Source: Lachnospiraceae bacterium
Lineage (GTDB): Bacteria; Bacillota_A; Clostridia; Lachnospirales; Lachnospiraceae
Reading direction: 5' to 3'
DNA: 20,517 nucleotides
NCBI GenBank assembly: GCA_031262285.1
Contig: JAISHZ010000321.1
Coordinates: 1 to 20,517 of the forward strand
The notes under the pieces are model-generated. The model was not told where the DNA came from and made no database searches. It saw only the letters and a program-made list of their open reading frames with translations. The translations under genes and the position numbers were made by a program. This document shows positions 1-7,778 of the stretch, in pieces. Every line of letters starts with the position of its first letter. The stretch's first letter is position 1.

Positions 1-48
1 CGGCTCTGTGCGGTTCGTCCGGGATACATAGCCTTTTTACGTAGATCG
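1..48 (-). repeat. Terminal inverted repeat copy, left end
   Basis: The reverse complement of positions 1-48 aligns without gaps to 20341-20388. Positions 1-30 match 20359-20388 perfectly, and the outer 10 bases of the 48 (39-48 against 20341-20350) also match. The 8 bases between these blocks differ at about half of the positions. The repeat starts 26 bases beyond the stop of the permease gene. In the right-hand copy it runs directly into a large palindrome; on this side the window ends exactly where that palindrome would begin. It is most simply a dispersed repeat that broke the assembly at both contig ends, but it could also be a true inverted boundary. No coding potential is seen in it. 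Confidence 0.85.
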
Positions 49-74
49 CCTTATGGTAGCGTGTACATATTCTT

Positions 75-965
75 TTATTCCAAGTTCAATTTTCTTTTGA
101 CGATGAGGCTGCAGAGGAAATAGCATCCTATCGAAAACGCTACTGTTAACAAACAATTGATCAGAAGTGGCGTAATCAGATCAATTTCTATTTGACCGGT
201 ACTATAGATCCGAGCCGACATCACATTGATCCGAAAACTCGTCATGATTCCCAGGATATAGTTGATCACCATGATGCCCAGATAACTTAAGATAGACATC
301 AAAATTTTATGTTTCGCCGAGAGCTGACCAAGCGTGATGGCGGTATAAATCATCATCACAGAACAAACAGCCATGACAATCGCGAAAAAGACGAAGAAAA
401 GAACATAACCCAGCAAAGTAACTCCGGTGTATTCTTGAACCATTGCGGAGATTTCACCCCAATGTTGGAAGAGGAACGTCAAAATACGCGGATTGGGTTG
501 CCCAAGAGAAGCAGCTATCGTGGATGCTAGGCACTCCGTAAAGAGTAAGGCAGATACCAACATCGCCACAGTTAAAATAATATGCCATATAGTGGCTGAT
601 AACAGCTTGCTACTCAAAATCTGATGCGAATTCACCGGCAAAGTATGTGTCAAATACCCGCCACTACTATACATACTACGATAGAATCGTATTGCAAAGT
701 ACACAACCAGAGCTATGCTGATTGCCATCATACCGAATACATACAATCCAATCAAGCCGATACTGGAGACGGCTGTCAATGTATTGAGCCATGCATTCGG
801 TTCGTACTGGTCTGTAGAAACTGTCTCCCAGATCGGTGACAGAAAGGATAGACACCCCAACAGGGTATCCACCGCTAAAAAGATCAAAATGATCAGTCCG
901 AAACGATTCAAACCTTTCATTTCAAAGCGAAACAGTTTACCGAACATTCCCGATTTGCTTAACAT
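75..965 (-). CDS. ABC transporter permease (ABC-2-like membrane protein)
   Basis: A 296-residue hydrophobic protein with about six membrane spans: residues around 22-42, 70-92, 118-142, 184-210, 220-240 and 262-288. A short polar N-terminus with several Lys and Arg precedes the first span. It has no ATPase motif, so it should be the membrane half of an ABC system. The ATP-binding subunit is the gene directly upstream, whose last codons overlap this gene's start by 7 bases, a sign of translational coupling. The start at 965 is supported by an AGGGAGGTG ribosome binding site 5-7 bases ahead. With the GntR regulator this forms a YtrA-like cassette. Such cassettes often answer cell-envelope or peptide-antibiotic stress, but the substrate cannot be read from sequence. 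The exact family is not certain. Confidence 0.85.
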   Translation of the reverse strand: MLSKSGMFGKLFRFEMKGLNRFGLIILIFLAVDTLLGCLSFLSPIWETVSTDQYEPNAWLNTLTAVSSIGLIGLYVFGMMAISIALVVYFAIRFYRSMYSSGGYLTHTLPVNSHQILSSKLLSATIWHIILTVAMLVSALLFTECLASTIAASLGQPNPRILTFLFQHWGEISAMVQEYTGVTLLGYVLFFVFFAIVMAVCSVMMIYTAITLGQLSAKHKILMSILSYLGIMVINYILGIMTSFRINVMSARIYSTGQIEIDLITPLLINCLLTVAFSIGCYFLCSLIVKRKLNLE

Positions 966-1660
966 GCAAACACCTCCCTAAAGTAGGAATCTACAGACTT
1001 GCCCTGTTGTTCCCTAATATTATCCACGGAATTGTACACCATTAGCTGTCCATTACGCAAGAAAATGACTTCATCCAATACTTTTTCGATGTCACTGATT
1101 AAATGAGTCGCCAAGAGAACGGTCGCTCCCGGATTGTAATTTTGGATGATGGTACGAAGAATGTAATCTCTTGCGGCAGGATCCACTCCCGCAATCGGCT
1201 CATCCAAGATGTAGAGATCCGCATTGCGACTCATCACCAGTATCAGCTGTACCTTTTCTCTCGTCCCTTTCGATAAGGTCTTGAGCTTCGCTTCCGGCGA
1301 AATGTCTAAACTTTTCAACATCTCTTTCGCTTTCGGTATACTGAAATCCTCATAGAATTGCTGAAAAAAGTCGAGATAGTATTCCACTTTTTGATTGCTA
1401 TCCAGAAAAGTTTTGTCCGGTAAATATGCTACGTGCTTCTTGGTCTCCACGCCGGGTATACATCCTCCGATCCATACTGCTCCGGAAGTAGGTCGTAAAA
1501 GCCCATTCATCAGTTTAATCAACGTGGTTTTCCCACTGCCGTTAGGTCCTAATAAGCCAATGATCTTGCCTCGCGGCAGTTTTACTGTCAAATGGTGAAG
1601 TGCTACATGATTGCTATCGTATGATTTTGTCAAATCAACGATCTCTACTAATTCACCCAT
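959..1660 (-). CDS. ABC transporter ATP-binding protein
   Basis: This is the nucleotide-binding subunit of an ABC exporter or stress transporter, 233 residues from the chosen start. Visible motifs are Walker A GPNGSGKT (residues 38-45), an ABC signature variant LSKGTREK, Walker B LYILDEP, a D-loop (GVDPAA) and the switch His in LLATHL. The frame is open up to 1735, but an ATG at 1660 preceded by TAGGAGA fits the family N-terminus. The extra 25 upstream residues are not conserved-looking and would overlap the GntR gene. The gene sits 52 bases after the regulator and overlaps the permease start, so the three are one operon. Family knowledge says the DEP glutamate is catalytic. The transported substrate is unknown. 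Confidence 0.95.
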   Translation of the reverse strand: MGELVEIVDLTKSYDSNHVALHHLTVKLPRGKIIGLLGPNGSGKTTLIKLMNGLLRPTSGAVWIGGCIPGVETKKHVAYLPDKTFLDSNQKVEYYLDFFQQFYEDFSIPKAKEMLKSLDISPEAKLKTLSKGTREKVQLILVMSRNADLYILDEPIAGVDPAARDYILRTIIQNYNPGATVLLATHLISDIEKVLDEVIFLRNGQLMVYNSVDNIREQQGKSVDSYFREVFAC

Positions 1661-1712
1661 ATTTTCTCCTATCTGTACACCCTTTCGATGTACTTGCTTG
1701 AAAAACAATGTC

Positions 1713-2084
1713 CTATACCAAGGCGGCTCGTTCACCGGAAGAACTCACCAAAGTAAGGATCTCTCCTTCTGAATAACCCAATTTACTCATGGTTTGACAA
1801 AAATTTCCTAACTGTTCCTTTGCCATCTGTGTACGAATTGCTTGAATTAAGTCCGGATCCTGTGTCACACTGCGACCATTCGTCCGTTGTGTCACGATGA
1901 GACCGCTTCGCTCCAATTCTGTAAACGCTTTTTGCATCGTATTGGGATTGACCTGCGCCTGTGCAGCCAAATCCCTAACACTCGGCAACTTATCGCCTGG
2001 TGAATACTTTCCGGAAACAATGTCTGTTTGAATCATCTCAACAAGCTGAGCGTAAATCGCACGATCATTATTTAGTTCCCACAT
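1713..2084 (-). CDS. GntR family transcriptional regulator, YtrA subfamily
   Basis: A 123-residue regulator with an N-terminal winged helix-turn-helix of the GntR family. The typical run GKYSPGDKLPSVRDLA followed by VNPNTMQKAFTELERSGL is at about residues 25-60. Only about 50 residues follow, with no UTRA, FadR or aminotransferase ligand domain; this is the hallmark of the short YtrA subgroup that controls an adjacent ABC transporter. The ATG at 2084 is chosen because a GGAAAGGAGG site precedes it; the frame is open further upstream to 2126. It is the first gene of the operon. A 9+9 base inverted repeat over its promoter (2172-2199) is the likely autoregulatory operator. The inducing signal is unknown. 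Confidence 0.95.
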   Translation of the reverse strand: MWELNNDRAIYAQLVEMIQTDIVSGKYSPGDKLPSVRDLAAQAQVNPNTMQKAFTELERSGLIVTQRTNGRSVTQDPDLIQAIRTQMAKEQLGNFCQTMSKLGYSEGEILTLVSSSGERAALV

Positions 2085-2171
2085 ACCGGAACCTCCTTTC
2101 CTATGATTTCCTGTTCGTTCTGTCATTTCTTACGTTTCATTCCAACAGGATACCTTGTTTGATTCTCCCGC

Positions 2172-2199
2172 TGTATCATTCGTTTAATACAATGATACA
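2172..2199. promoter_or_regulatory. Probable GntR operator (inverted repeat)
   Basis: TGTATCATT (2172-2180) and AATGATACA (2191-2199) form a perfect 9-base inverted repeat around a 10-base spacer. It lies over the -10 and spacer region of the predicted minus-strand promoter of the GntR/ABC operon. YtrA-type repressors are known to bind such repeats at their own promoters. That this repressor binds here is an inference from position. Confidence 0.75.
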
Positions 2200-2212
2200 T
2201 CGATTCATTCAA
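2184..2212 (-). promoter_or_regulatory. Promoter of the GntR/ABC operon
   Basis: On the minus strand, TTGAAT (2207-2212) and TATTAA (2184-2189) are separated by exactly 17 bases. Transcription would start near 2177 and give a leader of about 90 bases. The -10 box lies between the two arms of the inverted repeat, so a bound repressor would block polymerase. Confidence 0.6.
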
Positions 2213-2270
2213 AAACGCAATCTTTTTTTATTCGTTCGTTGTTTACAGAAATGGTTACGACTCACACGTT

Positions 2271-2954
2271 CTATTCCAAACTGTTGTCCCGTTCAAACTG
2301 ATACCCTTCTCCTCGAAGCGCAGTGATCAAGTAGCCGGACTGCTGCAATTTTTTGCGTAATCGTGACATTGCACTTTTGAGTGCACTGTCATCAAGCATC
2401 ATAGGGCGCGCCCAGATCGTCTCATAAAGGTATTCCGGACTCATCGGTTGTCCCGGATTTTCCATAAATAACTGCAAGAGAGCAAATTCCTTTTGCGCAA
2501 GTCCCATATCTTCACCTTTATAAAGCGCTTGTCTCGCCATAACATCCAATTCCAAGTCATCCATCTTGATACGCGCCACTTTTTTCTTGGTTCGCCGAAG
2601 GAGTGCTTCTATATGAGCTGCCAAAACCTCGAAATCATAAGGTTTGGTAAGATAATCATCCCCGCCTGCCTTTAGTCCTTTTACTTCATCATCCACTTCA
2701 CTTAACGCAGTCAATACGAGTACCGGAGTGTCTATCCCATTCTGTCGCATTTGATATAAGAAATCCAGTCCATTTCCATCCGGCAGCATCACATCCAATA
2801 CAATCAAATCCAATGTTTGTGTTGAAATAATCGCTTTTGCTTCAGCCAAATCCATTGCGATTTTCACACGATAGCCGGACATTTCCAGTAATTCTTGATT
2901 TACTTTTTGTATATCCGGATTGTCTTCCACCAGCAGTATCAACATCCTATTCAT
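2271..2954 (-). CDS. OmpR/PhoB-type response regulator
   Basis: A 227-residue response regulator. Its receiver domain (about 4-118) has acidic residues E10-D11, the phosphoacceptor D54 in LIVLDVMLPDGNG, a conserved T in VLVLTAL and the conserved Lys in DDYLTKPYD. The C-terminal winged helix (about 130-225) ends with the typical RLRKKL and LRGEGYQF elements. The ATG at 2954 is preferred because AAGGAGAAAACAG precedes it; an upstream ATG at 2981 lacks a good site. It is the partner of the histidine kinase just upstream, 127 bases away. It should bind DNA as a dimer at direct repeats, and a candidate repeat lies in that gap. Target genes are not evident from the window. Confidence 0.95.
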   Translation of the reverse strand: MNRMLILLVEDNPDIQKVNQELLEMSGYRVKIAMDLAEAKAIISTQTLDLIVLDVMLPDGNGLDFLYQMRQNGIDTPVLVLTALSEVDDEVKGLKAGGDDYLTKPYDFEVLAAHIEALLRRTKKKVARIKMDDLELDVMARQALYKGEDMGLAQKEFALLQLFMENPGQPMSPEYLYETIWARPMMLDDSALKSAMSRLRKKLQQSGYLITALRGEGYQFERDNSLE

Positions 2955-3046
2955 CTGTTTTCTCCTTATGCAGTTTTTCATTTCTTCATACGCTCTTTAG
3001 AAAAATCTGTGATTCCTGTGTGATATAGTATTCTGCGAATCTCTTA

Positions 3047-3081
3047 TGCTTCTACGTTTCGAATGTCGTGCATCTACGTTT
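3047..3081. repeat. Direct repeat between sensor kinase and response regulator
   Basis: TGCTTCTACGTTT (3047-3059) and TGCATCTACGTTT (3069-3081) differ at one position. They start 22 bases apart, which is two helical turns. The pair lies directly after the kinase stop codon and upstream of the regulator gene on the minus strand. OmpR-type regulators bind tandem half-sites on one face of the helix, so an autoregulatory site is possible. Confidence 0.55.
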
Positions 3082-5052
3082 TTATTCTGTGTATAACGGT
3101 AATGTAAAGACAACCGTCGTTCCTTTGCCGGCCGTACTCATCAAGCGAATCTCTCCGCCATGCGCGGCGATGATATTCTTGCAAATCGATAATCCCAGAC
3201 CGGTGCTTCCACCGGAAGAAACGCCTCGATCAAATACGTGTTCCACAACTCCCGGTTCAATCCCTTCTCCATCATCCGTTACAGTGACTTGTAAGCAATC
3301 CGACAAAGCTTGCGCTTGTATCGTAACGCTACCCTTTCGTGTATGCTTTGCAGCATTCCCCAACAAGTTGGAAATGACTTGAATCAACAAATCCCCATTC
3401 ACCCAGATGAAAGGAAGCCTTTGAGGAATATCGATCATTAACACATTTCCATGCTTTTCAATCAAAAGACGATACGTTTCCGCGCAATCTTTTAAAATAG
3501 ATGCGATATCCAGTTTTTCCATTTGATTACGACTCTCTTGCTGCGAGGCGACGCGAAGTGCGTTTTCCATGATTCTTGCTATCCGCATGGTTTCATTTTG
3601 CGCACTACTTAAGGATTCTCTGATTTTATCCGCATACTGCTGTGGATCCATCTTGGCTAATTTGGATGCACGTTGGATATGCACGGAAATCACCGCAAGC
3701 GGCGTCTTCATCTCGTGACTGATATTTGACAAAAACTCGGATTTTAACTTGATCAACCCATCCAGAGTTTTATTATTCTCTCTTAACTTGTCCGCTTCTT
3801 GCCGAATCGATCCATAATCCAACGCAAGAATCACAAACTGCCCCAAAACCAGGAAAAGGTTGGATACGACTCCGGGCATAAAAAGACGGTCATTCCATAT
3901 AATTTTTGTGATAAATCCCCAGAACGTAAAGATACCGCAAGATATGATGTATAGCCACAAAAACGGATTTCTTCTGGCAGTCTGCGTTTTAATCGCCATC
4001 ACGGCAGACCAAAGAACCGGAATCATAGCAATAAAAACATATGTCACGCCTGTATATCGAAAAGGAATGAATGTGGATGTCAGAAAGACTCCACCCAATG
4101 TCACAATATATATTACTTTTTGTACCTTACTGTGAAACGGTATTTGAAAAACAGAATGTGTAAATAGGATTAACAGCAAGATGCCCGCCGGTAACATAAC
4201 CACATAAAATCGAAATATCGTCGTCGTTAGTCCCTTTGGGTAAAACATCTGTATCAGTCCGTTGGTTTCGATTGAAAAGCGAAACGCTAAGCAAAGACAC
4301 ATTAGTGAAAAATACAAATATGGCTTGTTCTTGGTGTCGGTCAAAAAAAGGATGATGTGGTAAAGTGTCATCGTAAGTAGCATACCGATAAATCCTGCCA
4401 GTACGATTCTCCTCATCATTCCGTCCGTCATAAGCGACTGTGGTCGTCCCAATTCCATTCGATAACACATACCACTCTCGATCCAATCGAAATTGGATAC
4501 TTGCACTAAGATCTGCGCTTCCCCATTGTGGACTTCAAAAGGTATAAACTTATTTTTGAGTCCGGAAACAAACTCCTCTTCTGTCGTACTGATGTTTCCT
4601 GCTCGGAATACTTCCTCCTCATTGATGTAAACCACGGAGGCATCCGATATTTCCGGTATGAGAATCATTAAATGCTCTTCATCCGATAAAATAGTGAGTC
4701 GATATGTGGCATACCCATAGAGCGGATAACCGCTGATATCCCACGATCCCGGCACTGTAATATAATCGGGATCGGTCAAAGAAGATGCTTCTGTGGTTTG
4801 CTCTCCTGCGGATGCCAAAAAGTCCTGTGGGTTGATGAGTTGTTCATAATAAAATTCCCACTCACCGTCTAAGTTCACAAGTGTATGTTCCATATCCTCG
4901 CCTCTCAAATCGATCACGCCTTGATGAGCCATTCGATCAGATAAGTTGTGCGGCAGAGAAACAAAATAAAAAACACAAGAACAAATCGCAAACAAGACGA
5001 TCAAGATTAACAAAAAACGGATTACATCTTTGGAAATTCCGATCTTTTTCAT
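3082..5052 (-). CDS. Membrane sensor histidine kinase, 7TM-DISM type
   Basis: A 656-residue sensor kinase. One membrane segment (about 12-32) is followed by an extracytoplasmic domain (about 45-200). This domain includes GEWEFYYEQL, VPGSWDI and YGYATYRLTI, matching the beta-jellyroll, carbohydrate-binding-like fold of 7TMR-DISM proteins. Seven closely spaced hydrophobic segments follow (about 210-410). The cytoplasmic part has a HisKA domain with phospho-acceptor H446 in SHEMKTPLAVIS, then an HATPase domain with an N-box (NLLGNAAKH), a DDGEGI G1 box and TGLGLSICK. The start at 5052 has GGAAAGGAAATCC ahead. It signals to the response regulator gene downstream. The ligand is unknown; the fold suggests a small external molecule or sugar. 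Confidence 0.93.
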   Translation of the reverse strand: MKKIGISKDVIRFLLILIVLFAICSCVFYFVSLPHNLSDRMAHQGVIDLRGEDMEHTLVNLDGEWEFYYEQLINPQDFLASAGEQTTEASSLTDPDYITVPGSWDISGYPLYGYATYRLTILSDEEHLMILIPEISDASVVYINEEEVFRAGNISTTEEEFVSGLKNKFIPFEVHNGEAQILVQVSNFDWIESGMCYRMELGRPQSLMTDGMMRRIVLAGFIGMLLTMTLYHIILFLTDTKNKPYLYFSLMCLCLAFRFSIETNGLIQMFYPKGLTTTIFRFYVVMLPAGILLLILFTHSVFQIPFHSKVQKVIYIVTLGGVFLTSTFIPFRYTGVTYVFIAMIPVLWSAVMAIKTQTARRNPFLWLYIISCGIFTFWGFITKIIWNDRLFMPGVVSNLFLVLGQFVILALDYGSIRQEADKLRENNKTLDGLIKLKSEFLSNISHEMKTPLAVISVHIQRASKLAKMDPQQYADKIRESLSSAQNETMRIARIMENALRVASQQESRNQMEKLDIASILKDCAETYRLLIEKHGNVLMIDIPQRLPFIWVNGDLLIQVISNLLGNAAKHTRKGSVTIQAQALSDCLQVTVTDDGEGIEPGVVEHVFDRGVSSGGSTGLGLSICKNIIAAHGGEIRLMSTAGKGTTVVFTLPLYTE

Positions 5053-5090
5053 TGGATTTCCTTTCCGGTGGTTGATTCCGTAAAATCAGA

Positions 5091-5133
5091 AGTTGCGAGT
5101 GTTTGACTTAGAACAATCCACACACTCGCAACT
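5091..5133 (-). terminator. Long-stem hairpin, possible terminator of the purine permease gene
   Basis: AGTTGCGAGTGT (5091-5102) pairs perfectly with ACACTCGCAACT (5122-5133), a 12-base stem with a 19-base loop. On the minus strand it lies 50 bases after the permease stop and is followed by TCTGATTTT, a short, weak T tract. It may end the permease transcript. Its position 38 bases before the sensor kinase start also allows a role in the kinase leader. The 5053-5182 gap shows no promoter I would defend. Confidence 0.5.
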
Positions 5134-5182
5134 CTGCGATCATTTTAAGTTTTCTCTATACGGCTTTACAACTCTATCATCA

Positions 5183-6574
5183 TTATAAGAATATATACTT
5201 GAGAATAAAGACGATCGCCAGGCAGATCATCAAGATACTGACTTTCTTGCGAGACTCCTTCCCAATGATGTTTAGAACCACATAAGTGATGATTCCCATA
5301 GCGATCCCTTCCGAGATACTATAGAACAAAGGCATCGCAACTACGCAGATATAAGCAGGAATCGCTTCTGCCATATCGGAAACGTCGATATTCTTGATAT
5401 TGCAGAACATATAAAATCCGACGACTACCAGAGCCGGGGTGGTTGCAAATGCCGGTATCGCCAAGAAAATCGGGGAAATGAGCAATGCAAGCCCAAAAAG
5501 GATGGCTGTGGTGACTGCAGTCAGACCGGTACGTCCGCCATCTGTCACACCGGAAGCGCTTTCTACATAAGTCGTCGTGGTTGAAGTACCCAGTACAGCA
5601 CCTGCAGTGGTCGCTAACGCGTCAGCCAACAGAGCTTGTTTGATTTTCGGAAGTTTTCCATCCTTGTCAAGCATCTTCGCATTGGTCGCTACGCCGACTA
5701 ATGTTCCGATGGTGTCAAATATGTCCACAAACAAGAAAGCAAAAACCACAACCACAAACTCCAAAGATAAGATACCGCTAAAATCCATCTTGGCAAAAAT
5801 CGGACTAATATCCGGTGCCAATGTCCAATTGGAGAAGTCGGGAATCGTACTATAGAGGCCTGCTGCCGGTAGAGGCACATACAGATGGGTCAATTCACAA
5901 ATCACGCCGATGAGCCAAGTGATCAAAATCCCCCAGAGGATGCTACCCTTCACTTTTTTCACCACCAGTATGGCAGTGATGATAATGCCGACGATGGAAA
6001 TCAACGCAGCTATCCCGCCGTTTTGTAATGTAACCGTACCTGCTTCTAATCCATATTTACCTTCCAGTCCCGCATTGGTATACAATGCCACTAATACGGA
6101 TTGGTTACCAACGACGATATTGGCGCTCTGTAGTCCGATAAAAGCGATAAACAAGCCAATACCAACACTGACAGCCACTTTCAAATTCTTGGGAATGGCA
6201 TCAAAAATCGCTTCACGCACATTGACGAGAGATAAAACGAGAAAGATCAAACCTTCAATGAATACTGCCGCAAGAGCTACCGGCCATTCATATCCCATAC
6301 CCAGTACAACGGTGTAAGCAAAATACGCGTTAAGCCCCATCCCGGGCGCCATCGCAAAAGGGTAATTCGCAAAGATAGCCATTGCCAAGGTACCGATTAA
6401 TGCGGCAAGTGCTGTCGCCGTAAAGATCGCTCCGGCGTCCATACCTGTCGCTCCCAGAATCGTAGGATTGACTGCAAGGATATACGCCATCGTCATAAAT
6501 GTGGTAATACCCGCCATGATTTCTGTCTTCACAGTAGTGCCGTGTTTTTTTAACTGGAACCATTTCTCTAACAT
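5183..6574 (-). CDS. NCS2 family purine (guanine/hypoxanthine-type) permease, AzgA-like
   Basis: A 463-residue integral membrane transporter with about 12-14 hydrophobic segments. Family motifs are GMGLNAYFAYTVV near residue 80, FVDIFDTIGTLVGVATNA near 285-300, and TTTTYVESASGVTDGGRTGL near 330-350, which forms the substrate site in AzgA-like NCS2 proteins. These are proton symporters for guanine, hypoxanthine or adenine. The exact base cannot be settled here. The start at 6574 has TAGGAGG 8 bases ahead. It lies 43 bases after butyrate kinase on the same strand and may be read through from it. No purine riboswitch is present in that short gap. Confidence 0.93.
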   Translation of the reverse strand: MLEKWFQLKKHGTTVKTEIMAGITTFMTMAYILAVNPTILGATGMDAGAIFTATALAALIGTLAMAIFANYPFAMAPGMGLNAYFAYTVVLGMGYEWPVALAAVFIEGLIFLVLSLVNVREAIFDAIPKNLKVAVSVGIGLFIAFIGLQSANIVVGNQSVLVALYTNAGLEGKYGLEAGTVTLQNGGIAALISIVGIIITAILVVKKVKGSILWGILITWLIGVICELTHLYVPLPAAGLYSTIPDFSNWTLAPDISPIFAKMDFSGILSLEFVVVVFAFLFVDIFDTIGTLVGVATNAKMLDKDGKLPKIKQALLADALATTAGAVLGTSTTTTYVESASGVTDGGRTGLTAVTTAILFGLALLISPIFLAIPAFATTPALVVVGFYMFCNIKNIDVSDMAEAIPAYICVVAMPLFYSISEGIAMGIITYVVLNIIGKESRKKVSILMICLAIVFILKYIFL

Positions 6575-6617
6575 TTGGTATCCTCCTAATTGATCGTTTT
6601 GGATGCAGAGTTACATT

Positions 6618-7685
6618 TTAATACTCTTTTGCCTGTTCTTCTCCCGTGAGTACGCGCAAACCGCCTTGCACCAAAGCCAAAAGCTCGTCCTCTCCCGGAT
6701 ACACCGTTACGGGAGCGATCCACTGCGTGCGTTCTTGAATACCTGCTACGACCGTCTTATCGTATGCAATACCGCCGGTAATCACGATTTGATCCACCTT
6801 GCCAAAAAGCGAGCAGGAAATAGCACCGATATCTTTGGACATTTGTAAGATGAAAGCTTCCCGAATCAAAGCGGCTTTTTCGTCATTTGCCGCAGCGCGT
6901 TCAGAGACTTCCTTCATACTGTTGGTGCCAAGATAAGCGTTCAGACCGCCCTTGCCCACCATCTGTTTGCGCATTTCTTTTTCCGTATATTTACCGGAAA
7001 AGCACATCGTAATCAAGGCTCCGTTGGGTACGCCACCCGCGCGCTCCGGTGAAAATGCGCCGTCTCCGTCCACTCCGTTAAAGACATCGATCACTTTGCC
7101 TTCTACATGACCGCCTACTGTCACCCCTCCTCCCATGTGTACGACGATAAGGCGAAGCTCGTCGTAAGGTTTGCCTACGCTCGCTGCGTAACGTCTGGCC
7201 ATCGCTTTTTGGTTCAATGCATGGAAAATACTGACTCTCGGAAGATCAGGGTGCCCTGAAAATCGAGCGATCGGCATTAATTCATCTACCACCACGGGAT
7301 CCACGATGTAGGATGGAATACCCAATGGGTCGCCGATCTCACGCGCCAAGATTCCACCTAAATTGGACGCGTGTTCGCCCTGTACTGCGGCGTTTAAGTC
7401 TTGTAAAAGCGCATCTGTTACTGCATACGTCCCGCTGGGAATCGGCTTTAACATCCCTCCGCGTCCTACTACCATGCTAAGGGATTGCAGATCAAATCCC
7501 TTGCTTTCCAGTAGCTTTAAGATAATGTCCTTACGGAAATCTTTTTGATCCGCTACCGAATCATACGCCGCGATCTCCTCTGTGGTGTGCCGCAGGGTCT
7601 CCTCAAATAGGAGCGTTTCATCTTCAAACACCCCGATTTTCGTGGAAGTAGACCCCGGATTGATGACCAAACTCTTGTAGCTCAT
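6618..7685 (-). CDS. buk: Butyrate kinase
   Basis: It catalyses butyryl phosphate + ADP to butyrate + ATP in the cytoplasm, the last step of butyrate fermentation. The 355 residues match the family length. It is an ASKHA-fold acetokinase-family enzyme: phosphate-1 motif [13 protein letters not shown] at about 8-20, the central VDPVVVDE and [12 protein letters not shown] region, the glycine-rich [13 protein letters not shown] loop, and the adenosine motif [10 protein letters not shown] near residue 300. The start at 7685 has AAAGGAGG ahead. It follows phosphate butyryltransferase by 93 bases, the classic ptb-buk order. A branched-chain acid kinase role is also possible in this family. Confidence 0.96.
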   Translation of the reverse strand: MSYKSLVINPGSTSTKIGVFEDETLLFEETLRHTTEEIAAYDSVADQKDFRKDIILKLLESKGFDLQSLSMVVGRGGMLKPIPSGTYAVTDALLQDLNAAVQGEHASNLGGILAREIGDPLGIPSYIVDPVVVDELMPIARFSGHPDLPRVSIFHALNQKAMARRYAASVGKPYDELRLIVVHMGGGVTVGGHVEGKVIDVFNGVDGDGAFSPERAGGVPNGALITMCFSGKYTEKEMRKQMVGKGGLNAYLGTNSMKEVSERAAANDEKAALIREAFILQMSKDIGAISCSLFGKVDQIVITGGIAYDKTVVAGIQERTQWIAPVTVYPGEDELLALVQGGLRVLTGEEQAKEY

Positions 7686-7778
7686 GTACGCCTCCTTTTT
7701 ATAGTTTGTACAATAGATGCTCTTTTACTCCTCCATGAACGCTTTTGGGTCGCATCCAAATATATGTGATGGAGTCTC

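Noticed and set aside
4127..4486. 119-residue minus-strand frame inside the sensor kinase
   Set aside because: It overlaps the well-supported kinase in another frame and has no family features.
5076..5087. Shared TCCGTAAAATC upstream of the sensor kinase and at 8771 upstream of ptb
   Set aside because: An 11-base match is expected many times by chance in 20 kb, so it is not evidence of co-regulation.
5910..6317. 135-residue plus-strand open frame
   Set aside because: It is antisense to the NCS2 permease; its Thr/Pro-rich composition is an artefact of the hydrophobic coding strand.
6575..6617. Purine riboswitch ahead of the NCS2 permease
   Set aside because: Only 43 bases separate it from buk, too short for the aptamer, and none of its conserved loops is seen.
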